Part shown: positions 12,596-28,339 of the stretch, in pieces
Layout of the letters: every line of letters begins with the position of its first letter
Position numbering within the stretch: position 1 is the stretch's first letter
From: Cacajao melanocephalus
Taxonomy: Eukaryota; Chordata; Mammalia; Primates; Pitheciidae
DNA length: 64,000 nucleotides
Reading direction: 5' to 3'
Assembly (NCBI GenBank): GCA_963573385.1
Contig: CAUYLG010034925.1
Coordinates: 36,428 to 100,427, forward strand
Notes under the pieces: model-generated
Databases searched by the model: none
Told to the model about the DNA's origin: nothing
The model's input: the letters and a program-made list of their open reading frames with translations, nothing else
Program-made: the position numbers and the translations under genes

Positions 12596-12786
12596 GAGAC
12601 GAAAAGAATACTTAATGGTAAAAATAGAAGTGAATGTGAAAATAAATAACATCCCAGTTAGCAGAGTTGGGATGAGAAGGAAGCAAACATTGATGTTGTG
12701 AATAATGTGTCAAAAACTGTGCTGGGATCTGGTGAGGGTTTCCCCTTGAATTCCTCACAACACTCTCTTGAGTGTAAGAATCAAGC

Positions 12787-12787
<1 letters not shown>

Positions 12788-12819
<32 letters not shown>
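12788..12819 (+). repeat. (TG)n microsatellite
   Basis: A TG run of about 15 units followed by TATACATATA. A shorter TG run follows at 12885-12898. Confidence 0.97.
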
Positions 12820-12820
<1 letters not shown>

Positions 12821-13213
12821 ATATACATATAGACATTTAATGTTAAATTAGCTAGTTGGAAGACAAGAACACCTATAGTATTTATGTGTGTGTGTGTTTG
12901 TACATAGACAAATATGCAAAAGAATACTATATTTTGTCTAGGGACACTCTCATATGTAGTAAAGGACTAAAAAAACAATGTGGGATAGTAAGTACCCCAT
13001 TCTGGATACTGATTATCTCTAGGAGGGAAGAAAGGATCAGGAAGGAGTAAAGTTTTTCGTAACTTGGATTAATTTTATAGTTGTCTATACTCTTTATAAG
13101 TAGGAGAAGTTTTAGGGGACATAGCGTTTTTTTTTTTCATAAGTACAATCCATACTCACCAAAGGCTTAATATTGAGCCAAGTGGAGAAGTTAAAAATAT
13201 CAGTCCCCTCATA

Positions 13214-13546
<333 letters not shown>

Positions 13547-13752
13547 CTATGTTCTTTGACTGGGATTTTTTAGTGTATACATGTATGCACATGTACTGTA
13601 CATGCATTACATATACAACTCATATAATAATTAATATACTATATGTATAGTTTAGTACCCAGTATTTTTTATTTTAGTTTTGCTTTTACCTTAAGTACTA
13701 ACATGTGGATGAGGCATTCTGGTTAATTACAAGGTAAAATATATGATAAAAC

Positions 13753-14043
13753 TGTTTTTTTTAAGGTTCTTGCTCTATCTCTCAGGCTGTAGTACAGTGG
13801 TGTGATCACAGCTCACTGCAGACTTGACCTCCTGGGCCCAAGCAATCCTCCCACTTTAGCCTCCTGAGTAGCTAGGACTACAGCCATGTGCTACCATCCC
13901 TGCCTAATTTTTAAAATTTTTTTGTAGAGATGGGGTCTCACTATGTTGTTCACGCTCATCTTGAACTCCTGGGCCCAAGCAATCCTCCTGCCTCAGCTTC
14001 CCAAAGTTCTGTGATTACTAGGCATGAGCCACTGTGCCTTGCC
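13753..14043 (-). mobile_element. Alu SINE, antisense (AluJ-like)
   Basis: Antisense Alu beginning with a T-run at 13755-13763. It shows the antisense hallmarks 'ctcaggctgtagtacagtgg', 'gagtagctaggactacag', 'gtagagatggggtctcac' and 'aggcatgagccactgtgcc'. Its divergence suggests an older AluJ. Confidence 0.95.
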
Positions 14044-14626
14044 CCAACTTTGCTTTCCAATGAACCCTTTTCTAGTTGATCCAGCCTCGGTTCTTAAATA
14101 ATGCATCTGATTGGAAATGGCATACATGTAGCATATTGAATAATATCTATTTGGATCTGCTGGTAAGATTTCTATAGACTTCCTTTAATCTATATATCAA
14201 ATACTCTGTCCAACAGTTATTTCATTATAGGTTCATGAAACATAATACCTGGCCATGTATTCCTACTCCTATTATTCACCCTTTAGATAGGTGAAATGAA
14301 TAATAACAATACAATATGCTAACAATTATAGGGTATATAGTATTAATAGATAAACGGCTTACTATAGATCATACAACCAAAAAATTCAGAAACTTCTCAC
14401 CCCAAGGCCCACACCTCTAATCACTGTTTCTATGCTGAGTGCTCGTCTGTATTTGGGCTGAGGCCAGCAAAGGGGAAGGGACTTACTGAACGATCTGTGG
14501 TCAGTTGATGGGTTTTGCAGCTAGGGTACAAGGTTAATGATTCCCATCTTCAGTCTAGCTGGCCCAATAATATTTCTGGATCTTCTGTACTATTTATTCT
14601 TGAGGCTCAATAAGAAATTCCAGAAG
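14044..14626. other. Unique spacer with a MIR-like stretch at 14455-14560
   Basis: Mostly AT-rich sequence with no gene. The part at 14455-14560 ('ggccagcaaaggggaaggga') resembles the antisense MIR-like segment at 10605-10700. Confidence 0.45.
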
Positions 14627-16119
14627 GATCATGGCAGATGGGAGGCAAGACTAGATTGCAGCTCCCAGGCAGACAGAGAAGTGTGTGGAGACTCGCATCA
14701 TGTACTTTTGCTCCAGAACTACTGCAGGAATAAACCAGGAAAGCTGAGAGATCCCACAGACCCTCTGAAGGAAGCAGATTGCTCCTGCAGGACCTGAGAG
14801 ACAACTCAAATACTGTGAGTGCCCAAGCTGTGGAACTGCAAAAGAGGGATCATCCATTCCCAAAAACACACCCTCACTGGGGAACCTGAAAGTCTAGATC
14901 ATAGAAGAAGATTCTGACTTTACCTGGAGCTCAGTCAATTCAGGGAGCTAAGCGAAATTCAGGGTACAGGAAGCAGGAGGAAAAGCCTGTGGGCTCCCTA
15001 GGTCCCTTAGAAAGCCATTCTGTCTTGTTTCACAGAAGTCCTTGGGGAGGGCTACCAGAGGTACTGGGAAAAGACCACAGGGAAAAAGAAACGTCCAGCT
15101 GAACTCTGTAACAATTCCAACTGAATAGGAAGTCTCCTGGCCAGAACTCAGGGGAGGGTGTGAATCTGGTGTGCAGACGCCACAGGCAGGGAGGCACGAA
15201 AGTCCAGCTTGCTTTTGCAGCTGGGAGGCTGGTAGCCTGGGGCAGATTCTCAGCTGGGCTCACCCACTTCCTGGAAACACACTCGGTGCTGTTGAGGGGA
15301 CCACGGTAGGAACGAGACCAGCCTCTTGGGTTGCATGGGAGCTGGGTGAGGCCTATGACTGCCAGGTTTCCCCTACTTCCCTAACAACTTGCATGACACA
15401 GCAGAGGCAGCCATAATCCTCCTAGGAACATAACTCCATGGAACTAGGAACCACAGTCCCCTCCCCCACAGCAGCCACAGCAATACCCACCCAAGGGGAG
15501 TCTGAGCTCAGACATGCCTAGCCCTGCCCCCACCTGATAGTCCTTCACTACCCACACTGATAGCTAAAGACAAATAGCATATACTCTTGGGAGTTCCAGG
15601 GCCCCACCCACCACCTGATTCTTCCTATACTACCACAGCTGATGCTCTCTTCAAAGTGCTGCCTCCTGGCAGGAGGCCAACCAGCACAAAAATAGTGCAT
15701 TAAACAACCAAAGCTAAGGACCCTCACAGAATCCATTTTAGCCCTCTGCCACCTCCACTGGAGCAGGTGCTGGTATCCACAGTCGAGAGATCCACAGATG
15801 GTTCACATCACAGGACTCTGTGCAGACAACCTGAAGTTCCAATCTGAGCCTGGTAGACCTGCTAGGTGGCTAGATGCAGAAGAGAGATAACAATCACTAC
15901 AGCTCAGCCCTTAGGAAACCATATCCCTAGGAAAAGGGGGAGAGTACTACATCAAGAGAACACCCATGGGACCAAAGAATCTGAACAACATCCTTGAGCC
16001 CTAGATCTTCCCTCTGACATCGCCTACCTAAATGAGAAGGAGCCAGAAAAACAATTCTGGTAATATGACAAAACAAGATTCTTTAGTATCCCCCCATAAA
16101 TCACACTAGCTCACCAGCA

Positions 16120-17045
16120 ATGGATCCAAGCCAAGAAGAAATCCCTGATTTACCTGTAAAAGAATTCAGAAGGTCAGTTATTAAGCCAATCAAAGAGGCA
16201 CCAGAGAAAGGTGATGTCCAATTTAAGGAAATTAAAAAAAAAATGACACAAGAAATGAGAGGAGATATCTTCAGTGAAATAGCATGAATAAAAAACAATA
16301 AAAACTTCAGGAAATAATGGATGAACTTACAGAAATGCAAAAAGCTCTAAAAAGTCTCAGCAATAGAATTGAACAAGCATAAGAAAGAACTTCAGAACTC
16401 AAAGACAAGGTTTTCAAGTTAACCCAATCCAACAAAAACAAAGAAAAAATAATAAGAAAAAATGAACAAAGCCTCCAAGAAGTCTGGAATTATGTTAAAT
16501 GACTAAACCTAAGAATAATCCATGTTCCCAAGGAAGAAGAGAAATCTAAAAGTCTGGAAAACAAATTTGGGAGAATAATTGAAGAAAACTTCCCCAGTCT
16601 TCCTAGAAACTTAGACATCCAAATACAAGAAGCTCAAAGAACACCTGGGAAATTCTTCTCAAAAAGATCATTACCTAGGCAAATTGTCATCATGTTATCT
16701 AAAGTTAAGATCAAGAAAAGAATCTTAAGAGCTGAGAGGCAAAAGCACCAGGTAACCTATGTAGGAAAACCTATCAGATTAACAGCGGATTTCTCAGCAG
16801 AAACCCTACAAGCTAGAAGGGATTGGGTCCCTATCTTTAGCCTCCTTAAATAAAACAATGATCAGCCAAGAATTTTGTATCCAGTGAAACTAACCTTCAT
16901 AAATGAAAGAAACAGTCATTTTCAGATAAACAAATGTGGAGAGAATTTGCCAATACCAAGCCAGCACTACAAGAAATGCTAAAACGAGCTCTAAATCTTG
17001 GAATAAATCCTGGAAACACATCAAAACAGAACCTCTTTAAAGCAT
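16120..17045 (+). pseudogene. L1 ORF1 relic
   Basis: Corresponds to the L1 ORF1 RNA-binding chaperone, which normally forms trimers and coats L1 RNA. The recognisable coiled-coil coding part (16120-16480) is followed by the RRM and C-terminal part ('aattgtcatcatgttatctaaag', 'aaaaccctacaagctagaag'-like). Stop codons such as the TGA and TAA in 'agcatgaataaaaaac' (16281-16296) break the frame, so it is not functional. The start is not certain. Confidence 0.7.
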
Positions 17046-17118
17046 AAATCTCACAGGACCTACAAAACAAAAATACAATTTGAAAAAAAAATTAAGGTAT
17101 ACAGGAAACAAATAGGAC

Positions 17119-19316
<2,198 letters not shown>

Positions 19317-19606
19317 CAATCAGTCTAACAACTTTTGAACCTAGTGATCAATCTTAACATAAGAGGAGGAACAACTAGATACAATTAACCTCCTTCTGGT
19401 ATAATGCTATAGGAATAAACACTACCACATAGTAGGTACTTCTGCCAAAAAATATGAATTGGATCAAGACTATAAATCTAATACAAATTTAAAGGAAAAG
19501 AAGTTGCCAGTGGAACATAATAAACAACACAATGAGGATATAAGTCAGCAAAATCCACAAAGCAAATTCCACAGGGCAAAATATCTTAAGCAAATAAATT
19601 GGAAGG

Positions 19607-20390
<784 letters not shown>

Positions 20391-20392
<2 letters not shown>

Positions 20393-20727
20393 GTGGTTCA
20401 ACTTATAATTTTTCAACTTTATGGTAGTACAGAAGTGATATGCATTCTGCAGAAACTATACTTTGAGTATCCATACAACTGTTTTTCACTTTCAGTACAG
20501 TATTCAATAAATTACACAAGATATTAAATACTTTATTATAAAACAGACTTTGTATTGAATGATTTTTCCCACGTGTAGGCTAATGTAAAGGTTCTGAGCA
20601 TGTTTAAGGCAAGTTAGGTTAAGCTATGATGTTCAGTAGGTTAGGTGTATTAAGTGCATTTTTGACTTACGATATTTTCAATTTAGGATAGGTTTATTGA
20701 GATGTAACTCCGTAATAAGTCAAGGAC

Positions 20728-20730
<3 letters not shown>
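20391..20730. mobile_element. Non-autonomous DNA transposon (Tigger/mariner-type MITE)
   Basis: About 340 bp with imperfect inverted ends: 'gttcaacttataatttttc' on the left, and the complement of 'aataagtcaagga' on the right. Internal segments 'cagtacagtattcaataaatt' and 'gttaggttaagctatgatg' belong to a well-known primate MITE of this type. I cannot name the exact family with certainty. Confidence 0.7.
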
Positions 20731-20767
<37 letters not shown>

Positions 20768-20773
20768 CACATA
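20730..20773 (+). repeat. (TG)n then (GC)n alternating purine-pyrimidine tract
   Basis: About 15 TG units run into gcgcgcgcacata, a 40-bp strictly alternating stretch of the sort that can adopt Z-DNA. It abuts the left end of Tigger1. Confidence 0.95.
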
Positions 20774-22393
20774 CAGGCATATCTCATTTTATTGTACTTT
20801 GCTTTATTGGACTTCACAGACATTGCATTTTTTATGAACAGAAATTTTATGGCAACCCTGCATCAAGCAGGTCTATAGGCACCATTTTTCCAATAGCATG
20901 TGCTCACTTTGTGTTTCTATCATATTTTGGTAATTCTCACAATATTTCAAACTTTTTCATTATTAATGTAATAGCTGTTGTGGTGATCTGTGAACAGTGG
21001 TCTTTGATGTTACTGTTGTAATTGTTTTGGGGCACCACAAACTACACCCATCTAAGATGACTAACTTAATTGATAAATGTATGTGCTCTGACTGCTTCAC
21101 TGACTGGCTCCTCTTCAGTTTCTCTCCCTGTCCTCAGGCCTCCCTACTTCCTGAGACACAACAATATTGAAATTAGGCTATTATATTAACCCTATAATGG
21201 CTTTGAATGTTCAAGTGAAAGGAAGTGTCCCATGTCTCTCACTTTAAAACAAAAGCTAGAAATATTTACACTCAGTGAGCAAGGCAGGTCAAAAGTCAAG
21301 ATAGGCCAAAAGCTAGGCCTCTTGCACCAAACAGCCAAGTTGTGAATGCAAAGTAAACATTTTTCAAGGAGATTAAAAGTGCTACTCCAGTGAACACATG
21401 AATGAAAAGAATGCAAAACAGCCTCATTGCTGATATGGAGAAAGTTTTAGGGACCTGGATAGGTCCCTTAAGCCAAAGTTTAATCCAGAGCAAGGCTCTA
21501 ACTCTATTCAATGCTATGAAGGCTAAGAAACATGAGGAAGCAGCAGAAGAAAAGTGTAGCCAGAAGAAAAATTGGAGCTAGCAAAGGTTGGTTCATGAGG
21601 TTTAAGGAAAGAACCCATCTCCACAACATGGAAGTGCAAGGTGAAGTAGCATGTGCTCATGTAGAAGCTGTAGCAAATTATCAAGAGACATAGGTAAAAT
21701 AATTGACGAGGACTGCTATACTAAACGAAATATTTTCAATGTAGTGAAAATAGTTTTATAGTGAAAAAGATGTGACAGAATTGCTGCAATCTCATGATCA
21801 AACTTGAACAGATAAGGAGTTTTTTCTTCTGGATGAGCAAATAAAGTGGTTGCTTGAGATGGAATCTACTCCTAGTGAAGATGCAGTGACCATCATTGAA
21901 ATGACAACAAAAGGTCTAGAATATTACATAAACTTGATAAAGCAGTGGCAGGGTTTGAGAAGACTGACTTTAATTTTGAAATAACTTCAACTTTGGGTAA
22001 AATGCTATCAAATAGTATCACATGCTTACAGAGAAATCTTGTGAGAAGAGCCAATGGATGCAACAAACTTCATTTTTGTCTTATCTTAAGAAATTATTAG
22101 AACCATGCTAACTTTCAGCAACCACCACCCTGATATGTTAGCCATCAACATCAAGGTCCTCCACCAACAAAAATATAATAAAGGCTCAGATGAAGCAATA
22201 AAGTATTTTTAAATTAAGGTAAGTATACCATTTTTATAGACACAATGCTATTGCATATTTAATAGACTACAGTAGTGTAAACATAACTTTTATATGCAGT
22301 GGGAAACCATAAAATTCATGTGATTTGCTTAATATGATATTTGCATTACTGCAGAGGCTTGCAACTGAACTTGCAATATCTCTGCAATGTCTG
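20774..22393 (+). mobile_element. Tigger1 DNA transposon, internally deleted
   Basis: The left terminal inverted repeat starts caggcatatctcattttatt and the right end finishes with 'cttgcaatatctctgcaatg' and 'tctg'. The order of internal segments matches Tigger1: 5' UTR, transposase start near 21196, then the C-terminal part and 3' UTR. About 1.6 kb remains where an intact Tigger1 has about 2.4 kb, so a central portion of the transposase is missing. A TA precedes the left end; the right-flank TA has been lost or shifted in a TG repeat. Confidence 0.93.
21196..22195 (+). pseudogene. Tigger1 transposase relic
   Basis: Remnant of a pogo-like DDE transposase that cuts and pastes DNA at TA sites. 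The N-terminal DNA-binding (CENP-B-like helix-turn-helix) region is recognisable at 21196-21500 ('tcaagtgaaaggaagtgtcc', 'gctaggcctcttgc'). The sequence from about 21740 resumes in the C-terminal part ('gtgacagaattgctgcaatc', 'gatggaatctactcc'). Most of the catalytic centre is deleted and stop codons are present, so it is dead. Confidence 0.85.
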
Positions 22394-22496
22394 TGTGTGT
22401 GTGTATACACATACACATATACATACATACATATATATGAGTGTGTGTATGTGCATATATATTTGTGTATATGTATACACATATATATATATGAGT
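22391..22496 (+). repeat. TG/TA/CA compound microsatellite
   Basis: Alternating TG, TACA and TATA tracts of about 105 bp, directly abutting the right end of Tigger1. Several overlapping open frames here are artefacts of the repeat. Confidence 0.95.
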
Positions 22497-22544
22497 GGTT
22501 CTGTTTCATTGGAGAACTCTGACTAAGGTAGAATGTTGAAAAAA

Positions 22545-23080
22545 AGGATGGACCTTCTTTGAATTAAAAGAGACTTAACACTTTGGAGAAATTACAATTA
22601 AAACCAGGAAAAGATACTACCACATGCTCACCAGAACAACAAAAATGGAAAAGATGGAAAATATCACATGTTGGTGAGGACATGGATTAAGTGAAACACT
22701 CACATACTGCTGGTGGGAATACAGATTGAAAAAAAAAAACTTTAACAAACTGCTTGGTGGTATCTATGGAGCCACACACAGACATACCCTATGACTCAGA
22801 AATGCTATTCTTTGGTATATGCCCGAGAGAGATGAAAATATATGCCCATCCATTAGACACAAACAAAAATATTCATACCATCATTACTCATGATAAGTTA
22901 AAAACTGGAAAATACCCAAGTTCCTATAACAGATAACTATATTGTGAAATATCCAAACAATATAATACTTTACAGCAACGAGAATGAATAATCTACAACT
23001 ACAAACAACAACAAATGTTAATCTCACACACATATGTTGATTGAAGGGAGCCAGACACAAGAGAGTCCATGCTGTATGAT
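22545..23080 (+). mobile_element. L1M LINE 3' fragment, copy in block Q
   Basis: Segments such as 'gaaattacaattaaaaccag', 'ggacatggattaagtgaaac', 'cactcacatactgctggtgg' and 'agttcctataacagataac' are L1M 3' sequence. The paralog at 48770-49300 shares the same layout. Confidence 0.8.
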
Positions 23081-23784
23081 TCCGGTAATATTTCTTCTAA
23101 CCTCCTGATAAAGCTTGAGGAAGGAGAAGAATATCAACAACGCATTTCTTTTTCTTTTAAGTTACTTACTGTCCTCTTACGTTATGTAGCTTAACCTCAG
23201 AGAAGCAAAGCAAGTTTCTTCTGAGCCCTTTAAAAGTGAACAACTGCACATAAGATCAAAGGCTAATACTATGTCTGGTGGACAGACAACTGGGTGTGAG
23301 TGATTTAGAGAAGAATCATACATGGATGCTCAGTCTGCACAAAATTCCACAGTAGTCACTGAGTCACCATGGTAACCATGCTGGCTGAGGAAAGGTGGAA
23401 AAAAACGCAAAGAATAATCACTCTGATTTGGTTCATAAAATGTGCGAGGAATTGAAAAGGACTGATGTGACCACATTAACACTCCTTAAGTGTTCCTAAC
23501 AATAGACGCTCATCACAACTTCAGTGATACAAACATATATGTGCATGTACATACACTGATATATACACCTGCTCTCTCCCTCCCTCTTACCACCAAAGAA
23601 CTCAGGATTTATCAGGTAAGGAAGAAAAGGAAGAAAAACACAATTCAACTGATTCAATTCTAACCATAAATATAAAATTGGAAGTACTATAACTATTCTT
23701 TTATAGATTGATCTTTCTAGAATTGACCTGTAGATTGTCTCTAGGCCTTTTTTTTTCTCTTCTTGAGTTGAATGACTCAGTTTT

Positions 23785-23940
23785 GTTATGACGTCTGTTC
23801 TCCCCAAAATGATCTATGCTTTCAATTGGATCCCAGTCAAAATACTAGCATATTTTTTTTAGAAATTAACAAGTTGATATTAAAATTCATGTAGAATTCC
23901 CTCAATTTTGTTTTTTCTGAGAAAGTCTTTTTAAAAAATT
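23785..23940 (+). mobile_element. L1 ORF2 fragment
   Basis: The stretch 'attggatcccagtcaaaatac', then 'agaaattaacaagttgatatt' and 'aaaattcatgtagaattcc' is a conserved ORF2 C-terminal segment. Only about 150 bp are recognisable. Confidence 0.6.
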
Positions 23941-24700
23941 AAAATGAGGCTAAAACTGATAGACTGCAAGGAGAATATTACTACATGAATCAAATTGCTA
24001 GGAACACCTGCTAATCAACTACATAGTTCAACCCCCATCTGGGAGATACATGGGAATGACTTATACAGTCAGAAAAATGTATTTATTGTATATTAAGATC
24101 AAGTTCTTTCTTCAGTGTGGCTAATTCATTGCATTCAGAGCAGGCATCACTTAGATGGGTGTCAAGGGTTACTTGAAAGCATGCAGCTGCTGATGAAAGG
24201 AAATTCCACCCACTAAACCTCTTCCCCAGTGATGAGATCAAAGTAGCTTCTTTACTTTTAGGCTATTTTGTGAACCTCACAGGAGCTGCTCCACAACACG
24301 CTTTTGTTCAGATCTATGAACTCACCATAAGCAGGTGTCACATCCTACCAGAGATGTAAGTGCTGCTGGTCTCCTAGGATTGTTGCCCTTTAAATCAGGA
24401 GTAGAAGCTTTGGCAGCCATCATGACCCAAATCCTCAGAATCTGCCTCCTTCAGACCTGATATGAGCTCAGACATCCACATGAAGAGCTGCACAAGGAGA
24501 GAGAGAACCCAGCAATCACTGTGCTTTATTAGAGTAACTATGTGCCTGGCACCATGCTAGGCACTGGGTTAGTGACCAATGACACTGATACAATTGAGTA
24601 GTGATCATAACAATTAGAATGGTCATCAGTGGATTTCTCACTGGGGCTTTTTTATTTTCCTTTCCTAATCTATCTTCTGACAACAACATTGAAAAGGAAT
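23941..24700. other. Unassigned sequence
   Basis: I recognise no gene. A short 'tatgtgcctggcaccatgctagg' stretch at 24540 could be an L2 or MIR tail. The rest is unassigned. Confidence 0.5.
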
Positions 24701-24702
24701 GA

Positions 24703-25002
24703 AGCTGAGTGTGGTGGCTCACGCCTGTAATCCCAGCACTTTGGGAGGCCGAGGCGGGTGGATCACGAAGTCAGGAGTTCGAGACCAGGCTGACCAAGAT
24801 GATGAAACCCCGTCTCTACTAAAAATACAAAAATTAGCAAGGCATGGTGGTATGTAATCCCAGCTACTCAAGAGGCTGAGTCAGGAGAATTGCTTGAACC
24901 CGGGAGGCAGAGGTTGCAGTGAGCTGAGATCATGCCATTGCACTCCAGTCTGGGCTACAGAGCAAGACTTCATCTCAAAAAAAAAAAAAAAAAAAATGAA
25001 AA
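24703..25002 (+). mobile_element. Alu SINE, sense
   Basis: A full-length AluS-like element with a long A-tail at 24977-24996. The target-site duplication gaaaaggaatga is exact (24691-24702 and 25003-25014). Confidence 0.98.
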
Positions 25003-25112
25003 GAAAAGGAATGAAAAGTAACCTCAATTCACACAGGCATTCCTGATTCTGCAATAACCACAGGGCTATGGGCTTGCATTTGTGTTATCACAATCCTGGT
25101 TGCAGCAATCTT

Positions 25113-25226
25113 GTATGTGAGCATTCTTTTTTTTTTTTGAAAGAAAGAAAAAGAGAGGAAAGAAAGTGAGAGTGAAAGAAAGAAAAAAAAAGAATGTAAG
25201 AGAGAAAGAAGTATGTGAGCATTCTT
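25113..25226 (-). mobile_element. Retroposed purine/pyrimidine-rich insert with exact TSD
   Basis: A perfect 16-bp direct repeat, gtatgtgagcattctt, flanks the insert at 25113-25128 and 25211-25226. Between them is a T-run followed by about 70 bp of GAAA/GAGA sequence. Read on the minus strand it is a pyrimidine-rich body ending in an A-tail, which is the signature of L1-mediated insertion. No known SINE body is left. Confidence 0.7.
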
Positions 25227-25300
25227 ATCTCCATTTTACAGAGGGGGAAGCTGAGGTCAAAGAGAGTCATTACCAGTCTCATCCTCCCACACGTGGCCCA
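25226..25300 (-). mobile_element. MIR SINE relic, antisense
   Basis: The stretch 'atctccattttacagagggg' followed by 'aagctgaggtcaaagag' is the antisense MIR core. It was split by the insert above. Confidence 0.55.
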
Positions 25301-26519
25301 CATGGAAAGTAGCTCCAGGACACCCTGGAGCAATACACAACACTCACTGGGGTGAGAAGAGTCCTATATCTCTCTAATTCATGAGAGAGCTGGGCTACTG
25401 AGTCCCAAAGTGAGAATGAGGCAACTTGGATCTGGGATCCCTTCAACTCCCCAAACACCAGGGCAGTTCAGCCCCCACCATGGGGCACCCCCACACCCTC
25501 AGCTGAGTCCCAAACACCTGAAGGCAGGACCTTGCTCTCATAGCCATATTCTTCTAGGTCTTCTGCTCTATTAAAAGATGCAGAAGCCCTATAATGACTT
25601 CAGGTTTCTATGGCAACTGTGATACACTGACTTGTCCTGTATACCTAACATGCCTTTGCATAGTTCCTTTGCTTATAGCTGAAAGCAAAATACATTCACA
25701 CTTTAGACCACCACCTGAGAAAGCATACTCACTAGAGGAACTAGGCTGGGATCCAGGCAATTGGGGGAACTCTGCCAGCTTTGGTGGAAGAAAGCAGGTC
25801 CCAGTGATCAAAAATCTGTTTAAAAGTAACAGTAGAGGAGTATCACCAGCATTCAGAGATCCAGGAGAACCCCAGAGCTCTTAGTGATGAGCTAGCTCTC
25901 TGAGAGTGAATGTGCAAAAGTCACACATCATGCTAAGTGGTTAGTCATCTGTGGTGGAAAACTAGAGACAGTCTATAATCATATTTATGACTAAAATGAT
26001 CTAAATGATCTAAAATACCATAAAATGTCATTTAATGAATCTCAAACTTATTTCATGGAAGCAGGTCTATAATAATATCATTTGGTAGGCAGACATCTAG
26101 TCAATTCAGTAATACATTGGGTTATCCTAGAAAATTTTTATCCCACATTTTTGATACTTTTTCCATGTGGAGAGACATTCATGGAAAAAAACACATGTGG
26201 CCTCTCTACACACTCACTCCTCTATTACAGGAATGTCTTAACTGAACGGTGAGTTTGAAAGAAGAAATAGGTTATTCAACCCAGGTCCTCTCCCTTCAAA
26301 ACTCTAAATAGTAAGCCACCCTTCAGGGGCAATCAGAATGATTGCTCTGTCCTCAGGGATGGGTCTTACAATAGGCCTATAGCTCTACTCCCTTTCTGTG
26401 CCTCATTCACTCCTCAACTATTTCTGTGGTCTTGTTTCACAATGCTTTCGTGTTTAAGAAGCCCCTAAAATACCTTCCTACTCTTAGTCTGAGCTCTAAA
26501 CCAACTAAAAAAAATCACA
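25301..26519. other. Unassigned sequence at the unit 1 / unit 2 junction
   Basis: I recognise no gene or repeat family. A 96-codon plus frame (25594-25884) and a 67-codon minus frame overlap each other and show no family resemblance I know. Confidence 0.5.
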
Positions 26520-27219
26520 AAAAAGTAATAAGCACAATACATTAACTTTATTCCTCGTAAAAGTAATATTGGAGAATATAACTTAGATTTACTGCTACAT
26601 AGGCTTTCTATGAATGAACCCCAGAACTGGACAGATTAGTCCATCCAGCACTGCTGCATTGGGACACTCACAAAGGGCAAGGACTGCAATGAACAGTTAA
26701 CCACGTGCTGTTTCCTGAAGGAGCCCTGATTACGTGTGCCCAAAGAAAGTAAACACCTTGCCAAGGGCTATCCCTGTAGGAGGAGAAAGTATTTCAGGAC
26801 ACCTTTGAGAAACAGTTCACAAGAGATAGATATCCCTTGTCCCAATAGCATATTCATCAAGCAATCTGCTGAAGACATAATTTTCCACATGGCTTGGGAG
26901 TACTTTGTAGTAACAGCCTCTGAATTCCTTAAAATGAGTGATTGCAGTGGAAGCTCCCTTTATGGAGGGGGATTGGAATTAGGTTCTAAATTCTAAGAGT
27001 GGGTTGAAAATAATATATTATGAAATTTTCCCTTGAAATTCCTTCAAGAAGGAACTGAGGAAATGTTCATTATTCAACACCCACCCATAAACTCATGCAG
27101 ATTATGGCAAAATTTATAACAAAGTCCTATCAAGGCTTTAAGGCTAAGAGAATCTCTATAAATTCCAATATAATAGATTACAGAAAAAGAGGGAAAGTTC
27201 ACCAAATCCATATGTTTTG

Positions 27220-27514
27220 GGCCAGGTACAGTGGCTCACACCTGTAATCCCAGCACTTTAGGAGGCTGAGGCAGGTGGATCACCTGAGGTCAGAAGTGCA
27301 AGACCAGTTTGGCCAACATGGTGAAACCTCGTCTCTACTAAAAATACAAAAATTAGCAAGCATGGTGGTGTGCACCTGTAGTCCCAGCTACTTGGGAGGC
27401 TGGGGCAGGAGAATCGCTTGAACCCAAGAGGCAGAGGTTGCAGTGAGCTGAGATAGATAGTACCACTGTACCCTAGCCTGGGCAACAAAGTGAGACTCCA
27501 TCTCAAAAAAAAAA
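27220..27514 (+). mobile_element. Alu SINE, sense
   Basis: Full-length sense Alu. The flanking repeats are catatgtttt (27209-27218) and acatgtttt (27514-27522), with a mismatch. The paralogous site in unit 1 (about 655-670, 'aatgtttcggatgtc') is empty, so the insertion followed the duplication. Confidence 0.97.
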
Positions 27515-28339
27515 CATGTTTTAGATATTCATTTCTACTTAACAAAACAACCCAAACAATAGCCATTTATTATCTGTCAGGATTCTGTGTGTTGACTAGG
27601 CTCAGCTGCGTGATTTCTGCTCAATGTGGTGTCTGTTATCAGGGACTGCAATCATCTGAATACAAATGAACGCATCCTGGGACTTCCATAAAAGCTTACT
27701 CACATGGATGATGACTGATGCTGGCATCTGCTGGGAGCTCAGCTGGGGCTACTGTGTAGAGCACCTTGGTTCAGTAGAGTCTTCCATGGGAAGGGTAGAA
27801 AGATAAAATAGAGTACATCAAGGTAAATCTGAATGTTTTAGTATATATAATTTTGTTTATCTGAAGTTCAAATTCAACTAGTCATACTGTTTTGTTTTGT
27901 TTTAAATCTGGAAAGTCTAAGGAATGGATAACCCTGTGAATCAGTAAGTTTAATGACCATCTGATATGATTCTTCCAATGGCAAATGTCTGGCAAAAACA
28001 AGCAGATCAGATTGTGGAAAAAAAAGACAAAAGCTGGTAATACCTGGTGTTTCTGGAATAAAGCGGCAATGAACACTTGGCTACATTGTTGGTGCCAAAT
28101 TGGTGTATACATTTTTTGAGGTGTATACATTATTACAACTTCATAACTTGAATGGCCTTCAATACAGAAGTCCTATTTTACCAACAAAGGAGTTTCAGGT
28201 GAGGGTTTAGAAAGGGATTCCAAAGTGATTCTGACCTGCAATGTGGTTAAGGAAGCTTGGGTGAGGGGATAGGTTAGAAGTCATATGAACTTTTGGCCCC
28301 AAAGAGGAAAGACAGCTAATATTTATGAAGCTGATTTTT

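Noticed and set aside
15030..15736. Frames of 60-80 codons in a GC-richer stretch
   Set aside because: The stretch is the L1 5' UTR, which is naturally GC-richer.
27258..27566. 102-codon minus frame (and similar at 18695-18976)
   Set aside because: Typical antisense Alu translations, not host genes.
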